A DNA stretch of 64,000 bases from a virus: positions 1-64,000 of the IMG/VR virus record IMGVR_UViG_3300031525_000009; one strand, given 5' to 3'. Under the pieces are notes generated by a model. That model was given only the letters and a program-made list of their open reading frames with translations. It made no database searches and was not told the origin of the DNA. Both the position numbers and the translations under genes were made by a program. Shown piece after piece: positions 16,865 to 24,136 of this stretch (its first letter is position 1; each line of letters starts with the position of its first letter).

Positions 16865-17238
16865 GTCAGACAACTCCCTACGCGTTTATCGTTAGCCTCT
16901 AATGCCCACTCACCCTCATCCAATGCGGGGCACTCCACAATGTTAACGTAGGGCGCGAATGGATTTTGCTTGGTGTGCGCCAGGATCGAAAACACGACGT
17001 TACGCGCCTGCAGCAAACGGATCGTATGCACGTACAGCGTGTACGCGAAGGACGGCCCCACATCGCGTGCCGCCATCTCCAGCGTAGTCTTGGAGAGCGC
17101 AAAGTAAGTACTGCCGCCGCGGCCATCCATGAGTGGCTCGTAATCGATGCGCTCTTCGCACAGATCGAAATAGCGCTTGGAGCGGGCGCGCTCCGCGATC
17201 TCCGCATCCAATCGGTCAATGTTGTTATGGCGGGTCAC
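16861..17238 (-). CDS. Hypothetical protein (125 aa)
   Basis: The GTG start overlaps the upstream stop (GTGA). The N-terminal half is charged and helical. A hydrophobic helix at about 60-85 (FAYTLYVHTIRLLQARNVVFSIL) is followed by NIVECPALDEGEWALEAN, which may be a small domain rather than a membrane segment. It sits in the run of translationally coupled micro-genes between N4 Gp49 and terL. Function unknown. Confidence 0.6.
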   Translation of the reverse strand: MTRHNNIDRLDAEIAERARSKRYFDLCEERIDYEPLMDGRGGSTYFALSKTTLEMAARDVGPSFAYTLYVHTIRLLQARNVVFSILAHTKQNPFAPYVNIVECPALDEGEWALEANDKRVGSCLT

Positions 17239-17420
17239 AGCTTAACCCCGCACTCATCGCACTTCTCTTTCAAGAAGTCCAATATCTCCAACCCATGCCC
17301 GTTACACATTACGCCAGCAGCCTTGGTAAGTGCATACAACTCGTCCTTACTGGCGATATCGATACGAACTGAGAACGGTTTGAACGTCTCCCCTTGAAAG
17401 GGTAGTTCGCGCACGTTCAT
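17235..17420 (-). CDS. Hypothetical small protein (61 aa)
   Basis: ATG 17420 overlaps the preceding stop (ATGA). It reads as strand-helix-strand (PFSVRIDIASKDELYALTKAAG) and ends with a KEKCDECGV knuckle that could bind metal together with C39. No family is recognised. Part of the coupled micro-gene run. Confidence 0.6.
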   Translation of the reverse strand: MNVRELPFQGETFKPFSVRIDIASKDELYALTKAAGVMCNGHGLEILDFLKEKCDECGVKL

Positions 17421-17611
17421 GCGCACTCCTCGAACAGTCGATCCAATGCGTCAGTCAGCTTGTCCGCACTCACTGTGCGGCTCGTAGCGCCGCTGGGACA
17501 CGTCAGCCGGTAAGCCGGAGGAGTAAACCCGATCGGGGTCACTTCGTCCGGATACTGGTACAGCGCCCATCCTTCGCAGCGAACCGTCTCTACTTTCAAC
17601 TTACGCTTCAC
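17417..17611 (-). CDS. Hypothetical small protein (64 aa)
   Basis: Of several in-frame GTG codons, 17611 gives the 4-nt GTGA overlap shared by its neighbours and is therefore preferred. The product is beta-rich (VRCEGWALYQYPDEVTPIG, YRLTCPSGATSRTVS) with a C-terminal helix. No family is recognised. Confidence 0.55.
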   Translation of the reverse strand: MKRKLKVETVRCEGWALYQYPDEVTPIGFTPPAYRLTCPSGATSRTVSADKLTDALDRLFEECA

Positions 17612-17796
17612 GGACACCCCAACGCATGCCACCGTTGCCACTCACGCGGCCACACCTTATGCGCCTCGCGTTGAAGACCGTACCGGTATGAGCGCTCTAG
17701 CCAACGCGAGAACTTCTCCGCCGCCAACGCGTGCCGCAATCGAATCAACGCCCGCCGCGTGGTCTTGTTGCCCAAATGACTACGCCTACGCTTCAC
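17608..17796 (-). CDS. Arg-rich small protein (62 aa)
   Basis: This GTG-initiated protein is strongly basic and rich in Arg and Trp (RRALIRLRHALAAEKFSRWLERSYRYG). It overlaps the preceding gene by 11 bp. A nucleic-acid-binding role is possible from charge alone. No family is recognised. Confidence 0.5.
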   Translation of the reverse strand: MKRRRSHLGNKTTRRALIRLRHALAAEKFSRWLERSYRYGLQREAHKVWPREWQRWHALGCP

Positions 17797-18034
17797 GACG
17801 ACACCCGCACTTTGTCACCCCACGCCAAGCGCCGATGGGGTCTAACACATTCTGATTGGAGCAACTACCTGCGTGACGCGGCAGCGCCCGAAACGCGCAG
17901 AGCTGCGTCACCATCGCGTACAGCTCCTCTGGACCGATAGGCGGATCGCAATGCGCCCAATCACGCTCGAACCGCAGGCGATCGAGAAGTGCTGCGATAT
18001 CAACCCGCATTTCAGTACCTTCGAAGCTCATCAT
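17786..18034 (-). CDS. Hypothetical small protein (82 aa)
   Basis: Starts at ATG 18034, overlapping the stop of the N4 Gp49-like gene by ATGA. It contains a helical part (VDIAALLDRLRFERDWAHCDPPIGPEELY) and three Cys in the C-terminal part. It is translationally coupled to the Gp49-like gene. No family is recognised. Confidence 0.55.
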   Translation of the reverse strand: MMSFEGTEMRVDIAALLDRLRFERDWAHCDPPIGPEELYAMVTQLCAFRALPRHAGSCSNQNVLDPIGAWRGVTKCGCRREA

Positions 18035-18588
18035 GAGTCTCCAAAGTCCCCGCCGTCGCTAGAGCGGTTAATCGCGTCGCGGTGCAGCCGCTCCTTGAGC
18101 AGATACCCCTCCAACATCCAAACCTTGTCCTTCGCATGCTGGCGCGCGATCTTCGCGCCCAAATCAGCATCGAAGTTCTCCGGGCTCGCGCAAGCGCTCT
18201 CTCCGGTCACTGTAAAACCGTTCTTCAGCACCAGCACGCAGATTGTCAGCAGCGCCAGAGAAGGCATCTGTGGGCAGCCCTGGGTCGCTTTGTCGGCCGT
18301 GAACACGTACTCCGCGGCAATGGCATCTTCGATCATCTGCGGCGTCACACGCGGTGCGGTCAAACCTTTAGCGATAATCTCTTTCTCGATGTCTTCGTTG
18401 CTCACGGGGTTTCTCCCAAAAAAAGCTGCATTCAACAACCCGCCGCGTGGCGGCTCACGAACCTCAATCTCTACCGTTTCCAGACTGTCAGGCGAAAGAT
18501 AAGGACGGCGCAGCCACGTCCACAAACGTTGGTACCACGCAGCTCGCGGGTGAGCTGCGGCAAAGAGCGCTACGCCGTCCTCGTCCAT
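18031..18588 (-). CDS. N4 Gp49/Sf6 Gp66 family protein
   Basis: The protein has 185 aa. Residues about 78-170 match the N4 Gp49/Sf6 Gp66 family: VTPQMIEDAIAAEYVFTA, SLALLTICVLVLKNGFTVTGESACASPENFD, and GAKIARQHAKDKVWMLEGYLLKERL. The N-terminal ~75 residues are extra compared with the usual about 100-aa family member. The family is common in podoviruses and temperate phages of enterobacteria, but its molecular function is not established. Confidence 0.88.
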   Translation of the reverse strand: MDEDGVALFAAAHPRAAWYQRLWTWLRRPYLSPDSLETVEIEVREPPRGGLLNAAFFGRNPVSNEDIEKEIIAKGLTAPRVTPQMIEDAIAAEYVFTADKATQGCPQMPSLALLTICVLVLKNGFTVTGESACASPENFDADLGAKIARQHAKDKVWMLEGYLLKERLHRDAINRSSDGGDFGDS

Positions 18589-18605
18589 GTGAATGTTCCT
18601 GTGAG

Positions 18606-19523
18606 TTAACTAAAGTAAATCTGCTTGCGCTTTTCGGTCACGCTGCCGGACAGCGTGCCGTGGCACTGCACTTTGTAGATCGTGCCGTTGGGAGTGCCCT
18701 TGCCGATGTTGAGCGCCTTCAGAGGCACCTGTGCCGTGAAGTACGTGTTGGGCTGGGTGCCCGCAGGCTGTTCGATCACGTAGCCCGCCGCAGGCTCACC
18801 CGGCAGTCCGCCATCGCCCGCCTGTTCGATGAAGATTACCCAGCTTTCACCTTCAGGGCCGGCCAAATCCAGGTTGAGCGTAGTGTACTCACTGACGTCA
18901 TAGGACGAGTTCGGGAACCACCACTGATTGCCCCCTTGGCTGGCAGAGTTGAAAGTAATGCCGCCGTCCGCATTGCCGTACTGGACTGAGTTCTGCCCAT
19001 AGGCGTAATCGCCCATGCCGTAGAACACCCCATCCATGAGAATGTTGGGCGAGGTGGCGTTGCCCGTGCCGCCCGTGGGGGTCACGCCATTCGACGGCGC
19101 AGAAACCGCACCACTGGTGCCGTCCGTGTAATTGGCAACGACCGTGAACTCGTTGGGACTGCCGCCCCACCCGGGGTTGCCGCCGCTGACCAAGATCGGG
19201 GATGCAGGCGCACTACCCTGAATCCAGCCTTGTGTGGTGGACACGGCGGTAAAGCCCTTCAGCGTCTTGCCAGCAGGCACTGGACCTGCGGTGAAGGCCA
19301 CCATGGCGGTATACGGCTGCGCCGTCGCCACGACGGCCGTAGGCGCGTCAGAGCCGGTGACTGGGGCAGGCTGCGGCTGAGTCGGCTGCGGGGTCGGCTG
19401 TGGCTGTGCGGGAACCATCAAAAGCGTTGCGACTGCCGGCGCGAGGATAGCAGCAAGTGCGCCCACTTGAGCTGAGTCCAGGGTGAGGTTCAAAGGCAGA
19501 ACGAGAGTCTCAGGCGTTGTCAT
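18606..19523 (-). CDS. Pro/Gln-linked protein with beta C-terminal domain
   Basis: The protein has 305 aa. A hydrophobic N-terminal helix (about 8-37) is followed by a PQPTPQPTQPQPAP spacer, a Thr/Val-rich domain to about 140, and a C-terminal beta domain (about 158-305). The latter includes GDYAYGQNSVQYGN, YDVSEYTTLNLDLAG, WVIFIEQAGDGGL and FTAQVPLKAL, a pattern that suggests a carbohydrate-binding jelly-roll. It precedes a gene for a hydrolase-like protein by 12 bp, so the pair may act on surface glycans. No enzyme motif is seen. Confidence 0.65.
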   Translation of the reverse strand: MTTPETLVLPLNLTLDSAQVGALAAILAPAVATLLMVPAQPQPTPQPTQPQPAPVTGSDAPTAVVATAQPYTAMVAFTAGPVPAGKTLKGFTAVSTTQGWIQGSAPASPILVSGGNPGWGGSPNEFTVVANYTDGTSGAVSAPSNGVTPTGGTGNATSPNILMDGVFYGMGDYAYGQNSVQYGNADGGITFNSASQGGNQWWFPNSSYDVSEYTTLNLDLAGPEGESWVIFIEQAGDGGLPGEPAAGYVIEQPAGTQPNTYFTAQVPLKALNIGKGTPNGTIYKVQCHGTLSGSVTEKRKQIYFS

Positions 19524-19535
19524 CGGGGAATTCCT

Positions 19536-20720
19536 TCAGGTGAGCGCGGCCGGGCGCGCCGTGTTGGTTAAGGGGTTGGCTTTCAGGAATGGCGCCAGCT
19601 TACTCGCAAAGTCATACGCGCCACCGGAGAGGATAACCCAAAAAGCGAGCTGACAGCCCAGTGCATTGATCGCATTGAGGGAGGTTTGCGGAGTCGAGAA
19701 GCTTGCGTATTTCGCAATCGTCTCCTGCTGCACTGAGCCGATCGAAACGTATTGGCCGCGTAGATCCTTGCCGCCCGCGACCCACTGGTTGAGCGTGCCG
19801 GACCACTGTAGTCCAGTGAACTCTGCCATGAACCAGTCAGTGTGCGGCGACAAGTTGTTATTGCTGGAGTAATAACAATCCGGCCCGCAGCGCGCAGCTC
19901 CGGCTGCCAGAACGTCAGTCAACAGCGAGGCGACATTCGCCTGCTTGTTCAAGTAATTCAACATGGGCGCAGGGATAGCGGTCGGAAAGCTTTCCGCAAC
20001 CGTGCTGGTCCACGCCTCAATCGCCGCGATCAAACCTACATCGTTATAGTCGCTGCCTGAAGCCAAAGAGAGCGAGGATTCTCCGGAAAACGGACACTGG
20101 AACAGCGGACACGTGCCGAAGGTTTCCCCGGTAAGTGCGCCGGGTCGATTGGTAGGTTGTGCCGCCAGTGCCTGCCATAACGCGTTGTAACGATCTGAAA
20201 CCGCACTGCGCCACAACGCCGCGGTACCGCCGCACAACGTCGGTGGGTTGTACGAGAAGGGCCAGGAACCGTAATTAACCGCCCCCACATACCCCGCACC
20301 GTACATCCCCGTGTTGAGAATATAGTCTGGCGTACCGCGCTGCTGCGGTGTCGTGCCGCTGAAGCTACATCCCCAAATCATGATGGAGACCGGCAGCGTC
20401 GGACACTTCGCCCAAAACGCGTTGCAATCGGCGACTACGGTATTGAGGAAGTTATACCCGTTATCAGTCGGCTCCAGATTGCGCCACGTGTAAATGAACG
20501 CGTGTCCTGCGATCGGACAGCCTGCGGCGATCGCCTGTGCGATGAGCGCGATCTCCGCATTGTTGAGCGCCCCCGTGCCGTCCACTTGATTCGACTGCGT
20601 GTGGTGCCCGGAGAAATAGACGTGTTTGAATACGGGTGGCGGCGGTGGCGGTGGCTGCAGCACCGGAACCAGTTGGTAAGTGCCTGCGGGCAAATCCGAA
20701 TCAGTAACGATAATAGTCAT
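19536..20720 (-). CDS. Putative glycosidase-like TIM-barrel protein
   Basis: The protein has 394 aa. It starts with a short strand and a PPPPPPP linker (residues 23-29), then HVYFSGHHTQSN. IYTWRNLEPTDNGYNFLNTVV at about 77-95 resembles the strand 2/3 region of GH5/GH42-like barrels, where W..LEP..G.Y.F is common. ETFG and TGLQWSG segments follow later. Cys pairs may form disulfides. Family and active-site acids cannot be fixed by eye. A role in degrading capsule or cell-wall glycan is inference. Confidence 0.55.
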   Translation of the reverse strand: MTIIVTDSDLPAGTYQLVPVLQPPPPPPPVFKHVYFSGHHTQSNQVDGTGALNNAEIALIAQAIAAGCPIAGHAFIYTWRNLEPTDNGYNFLNTVVADCNAFWAKCPTLPVSIMIWGCSFSGTTPQQRGTPDYILNTGMYGAGYVGAVNYGSWPFSYNPPTLCGGTAALWRSAVSDRYNALWQALAAQPTNRPGALTGETFGTCPLFQCPFSGESSLSLASGSDYNDVGLIAAIEAWTSTVAESFPTAIPAPMLNYLNKQANVASLLTDVLAAGAARCGPDCYYSSNNNLSPHTDWFMAEFTGLQWSGTLNQWVAGGKDLRGQYVSIGSVQQETIAKYASFSTPQTSLNAINALGCQLAFWVILSGGAYDFASKLAPFLKANPLTNTARPAALT

Positions 20721-21118
20721 TGCCCATACACTCCGAGTTTCTTATTCCAAGGTTTGAATGCGCGCAAGTCCGCAAGCAACGGCCATTGCCCTGTGAATGT
20801 GATGGCTCGGTCATCTATCGTCACCAGTGCCGAAGGCTTCCAGCGGGTAAAGCGCACCTCGGATATCGCTACCCCCATCGTGTCCCAACTATTGCCCGCG
20901 TGGTGCCGTAACCAACTACGCATTGCCGTAATCCCACCGAAGTAGCGTGCACGCGAGCTGTGAATCACGACGTCCCAACCGGCCAACAATGCATCCTCCA
21001 GAAAGGTCATCGCACCCGCCACTGGCGGATCAGGGATGTTTCTCGCGCCTTTCCAACCGCTCGTATAGCTGTGCAGAACGCCGTCGAAGTCGAGACATAG
21101 AATAGGTTTCTTTTTCAT
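20717..21118 (-). CDS. HAD-superfamily phosphatase-like protein
   Basis: The 133-aa protein has HAD motif I LCLDFDGVLHS (D9, D11), motif II around VIHSSRAR (S54), and motif IV VTIDDRAITF (D101-D102). Catalytic Asp, phosphate-binding Ser and metal-binding Asp are therefore all present, and the lack of a large cap is typical of small phage HAD proteins. Substrate unknown; nucleotide or polynucleotide 5'/3' phosphates are plausible. ATGA overlap to the downstream gene. Confidence 0.85.
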   Translation of the reverse strand: MKKKPILCLDFDGVLHSYTSGWKGARNIPDPPVAGAMTFLEDALLAGWDVVIHSSRARYFGGITAMRSWLRHHAGNSWDTMGVAISEVRFTRWKPSALVTIDDRAITFTGQWPLLADLRAFKPWNKKLGVYGQ

Positions 21119-21327
21119 TCCAACTGCCGCGGCTGCTCGCCGTCCAAATCGCTAATCACATGAATGTTGGAATGCGCACAGTTCGCATTAGCACAACCAT
21201 GCCATGCGCGCACCCCATCCTGCATGGAGTACTCCGCATTGCACGTATTGCAGCGGTACCAGCGCAAGGTGGGAATACCTGCAAGCTTGCGCCGCTGCTC
21301 CTCCTGCTCGTACCCGGAACTGACCAT
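21115..21327 (-). CDS. Small zinc-ribbon protein (70 aa)
   Basis: RWYRCNTCNAEYSMQDGVRAWHGC...CAHSN gives a CxxC knuckle followed by Cys/His, consistent with one zinc site. Its ATG overlaps the stop of the DEDD exonuclease gene by one nucleotide. Probably nucleic-acid or protein binding; no family name recognised. Confidence 0.65.
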   Translation of the reverse strand: MVSSGYEQEEQRRKLAGIPTLRWYRCNTCNAEYSMQDGVRAWHGCANANCAHSNIHVISDLDGEQPRQLE

Positions 21328-22073
21328 CAGCGGATAATCCCCAAGCCGCCGATCGTGGGAGTTGACGCAGCAGGGGCATCCGGAGTTGCCGGTTTGCTGG
21401 GGAACTGCTCACAGCCTGAAGCCACGTGCGCGTTACCCACCGGAGGCGCTTTCGCAGCCGCGGCAAGTTTGCTGAAGTCTTTGATCGCGAAGTACACGGC
21501 CATGCACGCTTTCACGTCCACCATAGCGTTGTGCGCGCCTTCCAAATGTTGGCCGGTGAAGTGTTCGTACGCCTCTGCCAGATTCGGGCTCTTGTAGTGA
21601 TACCTCCCCGCGCTGCGCATCCGCTCGCTGGGGGGTAGCTTCAAGATCGGAGTTGCCAGACGTTGCGTGCACTCCGCAGGAGCGGCTTTCCACACATCCG
21701 GGTCCAAGATGCCCGCGTAACGCTTGAGCGCAATGCGAATGATGCGCGCATCGAACGGCTCGTTATGCGCGATGCGCTGAGTGAGATTAGGTGCGGCAGT
21801 GTACAAGTCAATAAACGCGGCCAACACGTGAGCCTCAGGCACGCCTACCCACTGCGCATCCTCGGTCGTAATCCCGTGAATCGCGGCAACGTCATCGGGA
21901 ATGTCCCACCCGTCCGGACGCACAATAAAATCGAGACTCGCCAGGATCTCGCGCGTGTCCAAATCCACCTGGAGCGCGGCCAACTGCACAAGGTGCGGCT
22001 GGCGCGGGTCTTCGGATGGCTCATGAAACAGCGGCAGTCCCGTCGTTTCCGTGTCGTAGAAAATGCCGATCAT
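21327..22073 (-). CDS. DnaQ-like DEDDh 3'-5' exonuclease
   Basis: The 248-aa protein shows Exo I DTETTG (D7, E9), Exo II AHNEPFDARI (D108) and Exo III GAHNAMVDVKAC (H181, D186). This is a complete DEDDh catalytic set as in DNA polymerase III epsilon and phage exonucleases. Residues after about 205 are a Pro/Ala-rich tail ending in GGLGIIR. It would remove nucleotides from 3' ends. The UDG-polymerase at 36031 has its own exonuclease domain, so this is a separate repair or nucleotide-scavenging enzyme. Confidence 0.9.
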   Translation of the reverse strand: MIGIFYDTETTGLPLFHEPSEDPRQPHLVQLAALQVDLDTREILASLDFIVRPDGWDIPDDVAAIHGITTEDAQWVGVPEAHVLAAFIDLYTAAPNLTQRIAHNEPFDARIIRIALKRYAGILDPDVWKAAPAECTQRLATPILKLPPSERMRSAGRYHYKSPNLAEAYEHFTGQHLEGAHNAMVDVKACMAVYFAIKDFSKLAAAAKAPPVGNAHVASGCEQFPSKPATPDAPAASTPTIGGLGIIR

Positions 22074-22360
22074 TAAAAATCCCCTAAGATAAGGTTACCC
22101 AACTGCGGGTTTTGTACAGAGTTCTGTGCTTGTCGAATAGCCAGTCGATGCTCGTGCGCCAACACTGGGTGCATGATGAGGGTATCGCCGTTCAGTATGT
22201 ACGCTGCGGGTACTGCGTGCGCGCCATAGCGCTTAGCGTACTTCTTGTCCATGCGCGCCCAATGCCGCGGTGACTTCGCGCGACGTTTCGCATACCTGCG
22301 GTTGCGCTCATAAGTGCACGCAGCCGTACTCTCTATGATCCGGTAGCCGGCGCCGATCAT
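22073..22360 (-). CDS. Hypothetical basic protein (95 aa)
   Basis: ATG 22360 overlaps a preceding stop (ATGA) and has GGGAG at a good distance. The N-terminal half is very basic (YERNRRYAKRRAKSPRHWARMDKKYAKRY). The C-terminal half contains RQAQNSVQNPQLG, whose coding DNA shares a 20-bp exact word with the gene at 50315-51439. No family is recognised. Confidence 0.6.
   Translation of the reverse strand: MIGAGYRIIESTAACTYERNRRYAKRRAKSPRHWARMDKKYAKRYGAHAVPAAYILNGDTLIMHPVLAHEHRLAIRQAQNSVQNPQLGNLILGDF
22110..22129. repeat. 20-bp word shared exactly with 51189-51208
   Basis: The 20 bp at 22110-22129 recur exactly at 51189-51208. Both lie in - strand genes and encode AQNSVQN in the same frame. Neighbouring codons are also similar (QAQNSVQN-x-Q in both). 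By chance one such match in 64 kb is unlikely. Confidence 0.8.
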
Positions 22361-22509
22361 TGTAGCTCCCAACCAATATGCAAACGGTAAACCCACACTA
22401 GCGCATTGCGCCAGCCGTACTTAGAGACCATGCACCCCACCCACGGGCGAAACCAACCGCTGTCCCAGTAAATAGTGACTTTACCGACGCACAAGCGCCA
22501 CGCGATCAT
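22357..22509 (-). CDS. Micro-gene, 50 aa, Trp-rich
   Basis: This frame (MIAWRLCVGKVTIYWDSGW...) runs from ATG 22509 to TGA at 22357-22359. Both ends show ATGA overlaps with flanking genes, which is the best argument that it is translated. The product has seven Trp in 50 residues. No family is recognised. Confidence 0.55.
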   Translation of the reverse strand: MIAWRLCVGKVTIYWDSGWFRPWVGCMVSKYGWRNALVWVYRLHIGWELQ

Positions 22510-22694
22510 AAACGTGTTGGCTCCTCACCCGTTTCGACCCAGTGACGATGTTGCTCAGGCGTCCAGCCATCGACTATGTGCGTTTCCAATGCTTCCAGCG
22601 TATTGCGGCGACTGCGCTCCAACGCTTTCGAGTACACCGCGCCAACTGTCGCATACGGATCGTCGGGTACGTGAGTAGTGTCAAACGGGTTCAT
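22506..22694 (-). CDS. Hypothetical small protein (62 aa)
   Basis: ATG 22694 (MNPFDTTHVPDD) overlaps the preceding stop (ATGA), which decides the start over the longer frame. The protein is mostly helical (VGAVYSKALERSRRNTLEALE) with a C-terminal DGWTPEQHRHWVETGEEP. No family is recognised. Confidence 0.6.
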   Translation of the reverse strand: MNPFDTTHVPDDPYATVGAVYSKALERSRRNTLEALETHIVDGWTPEQHRHWVETGEEPTRL

Positions 22695-22810
22695 ACGTAC
22701 AGATGCTCCCAAACCGCTTTCCACCGTTTGCGCAACCGCGCAGGCATTTTGTAGATGCACCCACGGACGTGTTCTACGCACTCCTCCTGTGAGCGAAGTA
22801 CCGGAGTCAT
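22691..22810 (-). CDS. Micro-gene, 39 aa
   Basis: ATG 22810 to TGA at 22691-22693, with ATGA overlaps at both ends and AGGA upstream. The peptide is basic at its C-terminus (MPARLRKRWKAVWEHLYV) and has two cysteines in its first half. Unknown function; supported only by the overlap architecture. Confidence 0.45.
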   Translation of the reverse strand: MTPVLRSQEECVEHVRGCIYKMPARLRKRWKAVWEHLYV

Positions 22811-22911
22811 TTGCGGTTCTTCCTGCGTTGGACTTTCGCCAGCTTCTTGCGGGCACGCGCAGCGCGGAAGCGTTTATCGAACTCCTTAGTGTTGCCTGTG
22901 CGGTGACTCAC
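22807..22911 (-). CDS. Micro-gene, 34 aa, Arg/Lys-rich
   Basis: GTG 22911 overlaps the preceding stop (GTGA) and the stop overlaps the next ATG. Fifteen of the 34 residues are Arg or Lys (RAARARKKLAKVQRRKNRK). It may be nucleic-acid binding by charge. Supported by coupling only. Confidence 0.4.
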   Translation of the reverse strand: MSHRTGNTKEFDKRFRAARARKKLAKVQRRKNRK

Positions 22912-23159
22912 TTCTTCGGCGCCTCGTGCTCAGAGTTATCATGCCAACTGCGTGACAGTGGATTCCCTGGGGCGGGCACGGGCTCATCGAGCTTGTTGCA
23001 TTGACAGGTCGCACAGTGCAACGGCTTGGCGAGCGCGGCATCGATCCGAGCGCGCAATGCGGTGAATTCCACCCCGCCGATGTACTCGCCGCCGTGCTGA
23101 TCGCGATAGAGCTGCAGCTTCTGGCGGCAGTCACTGAGCAACTGGTGTAGCTCATTCAT
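22908..23159 (-). CDS. Hypothetical protein with CxxC knuckle (83 aa)
   Basis: ATG 23159 overlaps the stop of the upstream membrane micro-gene (ATGA). An N-terminal helix (MNELHQLLSDCRQKLQLYRD), GGEYIGGVEF, and a HCATCQCNK Cys cluster at about 48-54 are visible. A single metal site is possible. No family is recognised. Confidence 0.6.
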   Translation of the reverse strand: MNELHQLLSDCRQKLQLYRDQHGGEYIGGVEFTALRARIDAALAKPLHCATCQCNKLDEPVPAPGNPLSRSWHDNSEHEAPKK

Positions 23160-23248
23160 GCTGTGGACCACTCAAACATGACGTAGACGTAGGCCACGAA
23201 CAGGATTCCCGCGGTAATGCGCAACGTGATTTTACACGGGGCTCTCAT
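23156..23248 (-). CDS. Micro-gene, 30-aa single-pass membrane peptide
   Basis: ATG 23248 to TGA at 23156-23158, whose stop overlaps the next ATG. The peptide has a basic start (MRAPCKITLR) and one hydrophobic segment (ITAGILFVAYVYVMF). It has the shape of small phage inner-membrane peptides. Function unknown. Confidence 0.45.
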   Translation of the reverse strand: MRAPCKITLRITAGILFVAYVYVMFEWSTA

Positions 23249-23318
23249 CGCCCGCCCTCGCCTTCCCACGTATCCATATCAACCGCTCATGCGGCTCCAG
23301 AATATCGTTAGCGTTCAC
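23232..23318 (-). CDS. Possible micro-gene, 28 aa
   Basis: GTG 23318 to TAA at 23232-23234, preceded by GGAG and overlapping the next small gene by 17 bp. The peptide (MNANDILEPHERLIWIRGKA...) has no recognisable feature. Weakly supported. Confidence 0.3.
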   Translation of the reverse strand: MNANDILEPHERLIWIRGKARAGDESPV

Positions 23319-23321
23319 GGT

Positions 23322-23485
23322 TCACGCTCCAACATGGGTCCAGCCTTTAATACATGCATAGCTAATAGCGGACTGAGTTACCCCGTAAACCCTGGCTAAA
23401 TCAAGCTGCGCACTTTACCGCACGAAGATACTTGGTAGATTCCTTCCCAACCAACAATAGCGCGCCAATGCATTATTTTTCTCAT
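23322..23485 (-). pseudogene. Remnant of an HNH homing endonuclease (NUMOD4 + C-terminal HTH)
   Basis: From ATG 23485 the frame reads WRAIVGWEGIYQVSSCGKVRSLI then stops at 23396-23398. This is a NUMOD4 motif, the N-terminal module of many phage HNH homing endonucleases. Directly after it, in another frame, comes QLDLARVYGVTQSAIS...KGWTHV (about 23322-23405), the HTH found at the C-terminus of the same enzymes. The whole HNH nuclease centre (about 100 residues expected) is absent. The start overlaps the terS stop (ATGA). It is therefore a deletion derivative left after a homing endonuclease lost its catalytic part. Confidence 0.75.
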
Positions 23486-24126
23486 CGCGATCTCGGTTCG
23501 TCCTCGTGTGAATGCGGGTCACTCTGCGGGTCGGCCTTCGGCTGTACCAACTTTACGATTGAATCGATCAGCGCGTTGCGGGTCGTCACATCGATACTCA
23601 CCCCATCGGGCGTGCGCAAATCCACTTCCGACTTCTCACCATACACGTGCCGGAGCACTTTGCTCGCGGTCCACTTGCGCGAGTCTACCCGCAAGCGGCT
23701 GCGCTCGAAGTTCTCGCGGGACCAGACCTTCTGCGTGCCGCCGTTCTTCAACACGCGCTCGACGTAATCGTTGCTCGAATCGTCCGCAATCTCGATGATC
23801 TCATCCGCCCACTTCTCGCAGCAGCTCTGGCGCGCGATGGTGTAGGCCCGGTTGAAGTCCTCGTCCTGCTCACGCCATTTGTACAGCGTGTTCCAGGTCG
23901 GCATGGTCTCATCACGGACGACTTCGGAAGTGGTCTGCCCATTAGCGATGCGCTCACAGATCGCCTCCAGGAGCGCCGCAGAAGGCACGGTGGGGCGGAA
24001 TCGAGGCGCATCAGTGTCAGGGTAGGGGTCCGGGGTCGATCGCGGCTCTGAGGCCTTCGTAGACGATTTGGTGAGCTTTACACGGCGGGCACCTCGCTTG
24101 AGCTTCTTGATTTTGCGTGCTGGCAT
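23482..24126 (-). CDS. terS: Terminase small subunit
   Basis: The 214-aa protein has a basic N-terminal tail (KIKKLKRGARRVKLTK). The usual phage TerS helix-turn-helix follows at about 50-110: LLEAICERIANGQTTSEVVRDETMPTWNTLYKWREQDEDF, then ARQSCCEKWADEIIEIADD. The segment RLRVDSRKWTASKVLRHVYGEKSEV is a family hallmark. TerS recognises the packaging site and regulates TerL. The gene is separated from terL by about 9.3 kb, which is unusual, and is followed directly by a homing endonuclease remnant. Confidence 0.85.
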   Translation of the reverse strand: MPARKIKKLKRGARRVKLTKSSTKASEPRSTPDPYPDTDAPRFRPTVPSAALLEAICERIANGQTTSEVVRDETMPTWNTLYKWREQDEDFNRAYTIARQSCCEKWADEIIEIADDSSNDYVERVLKNGGTQKVWSRENFERSRLRVDSRKWTASKVLRHVYGEKSEVDLRTPDGVSIDVTTRNALIDSIVKLVQPKADPQSDPHSHEDEPRSR

Positions 24127-24136
24127 AGGCTAAGCC

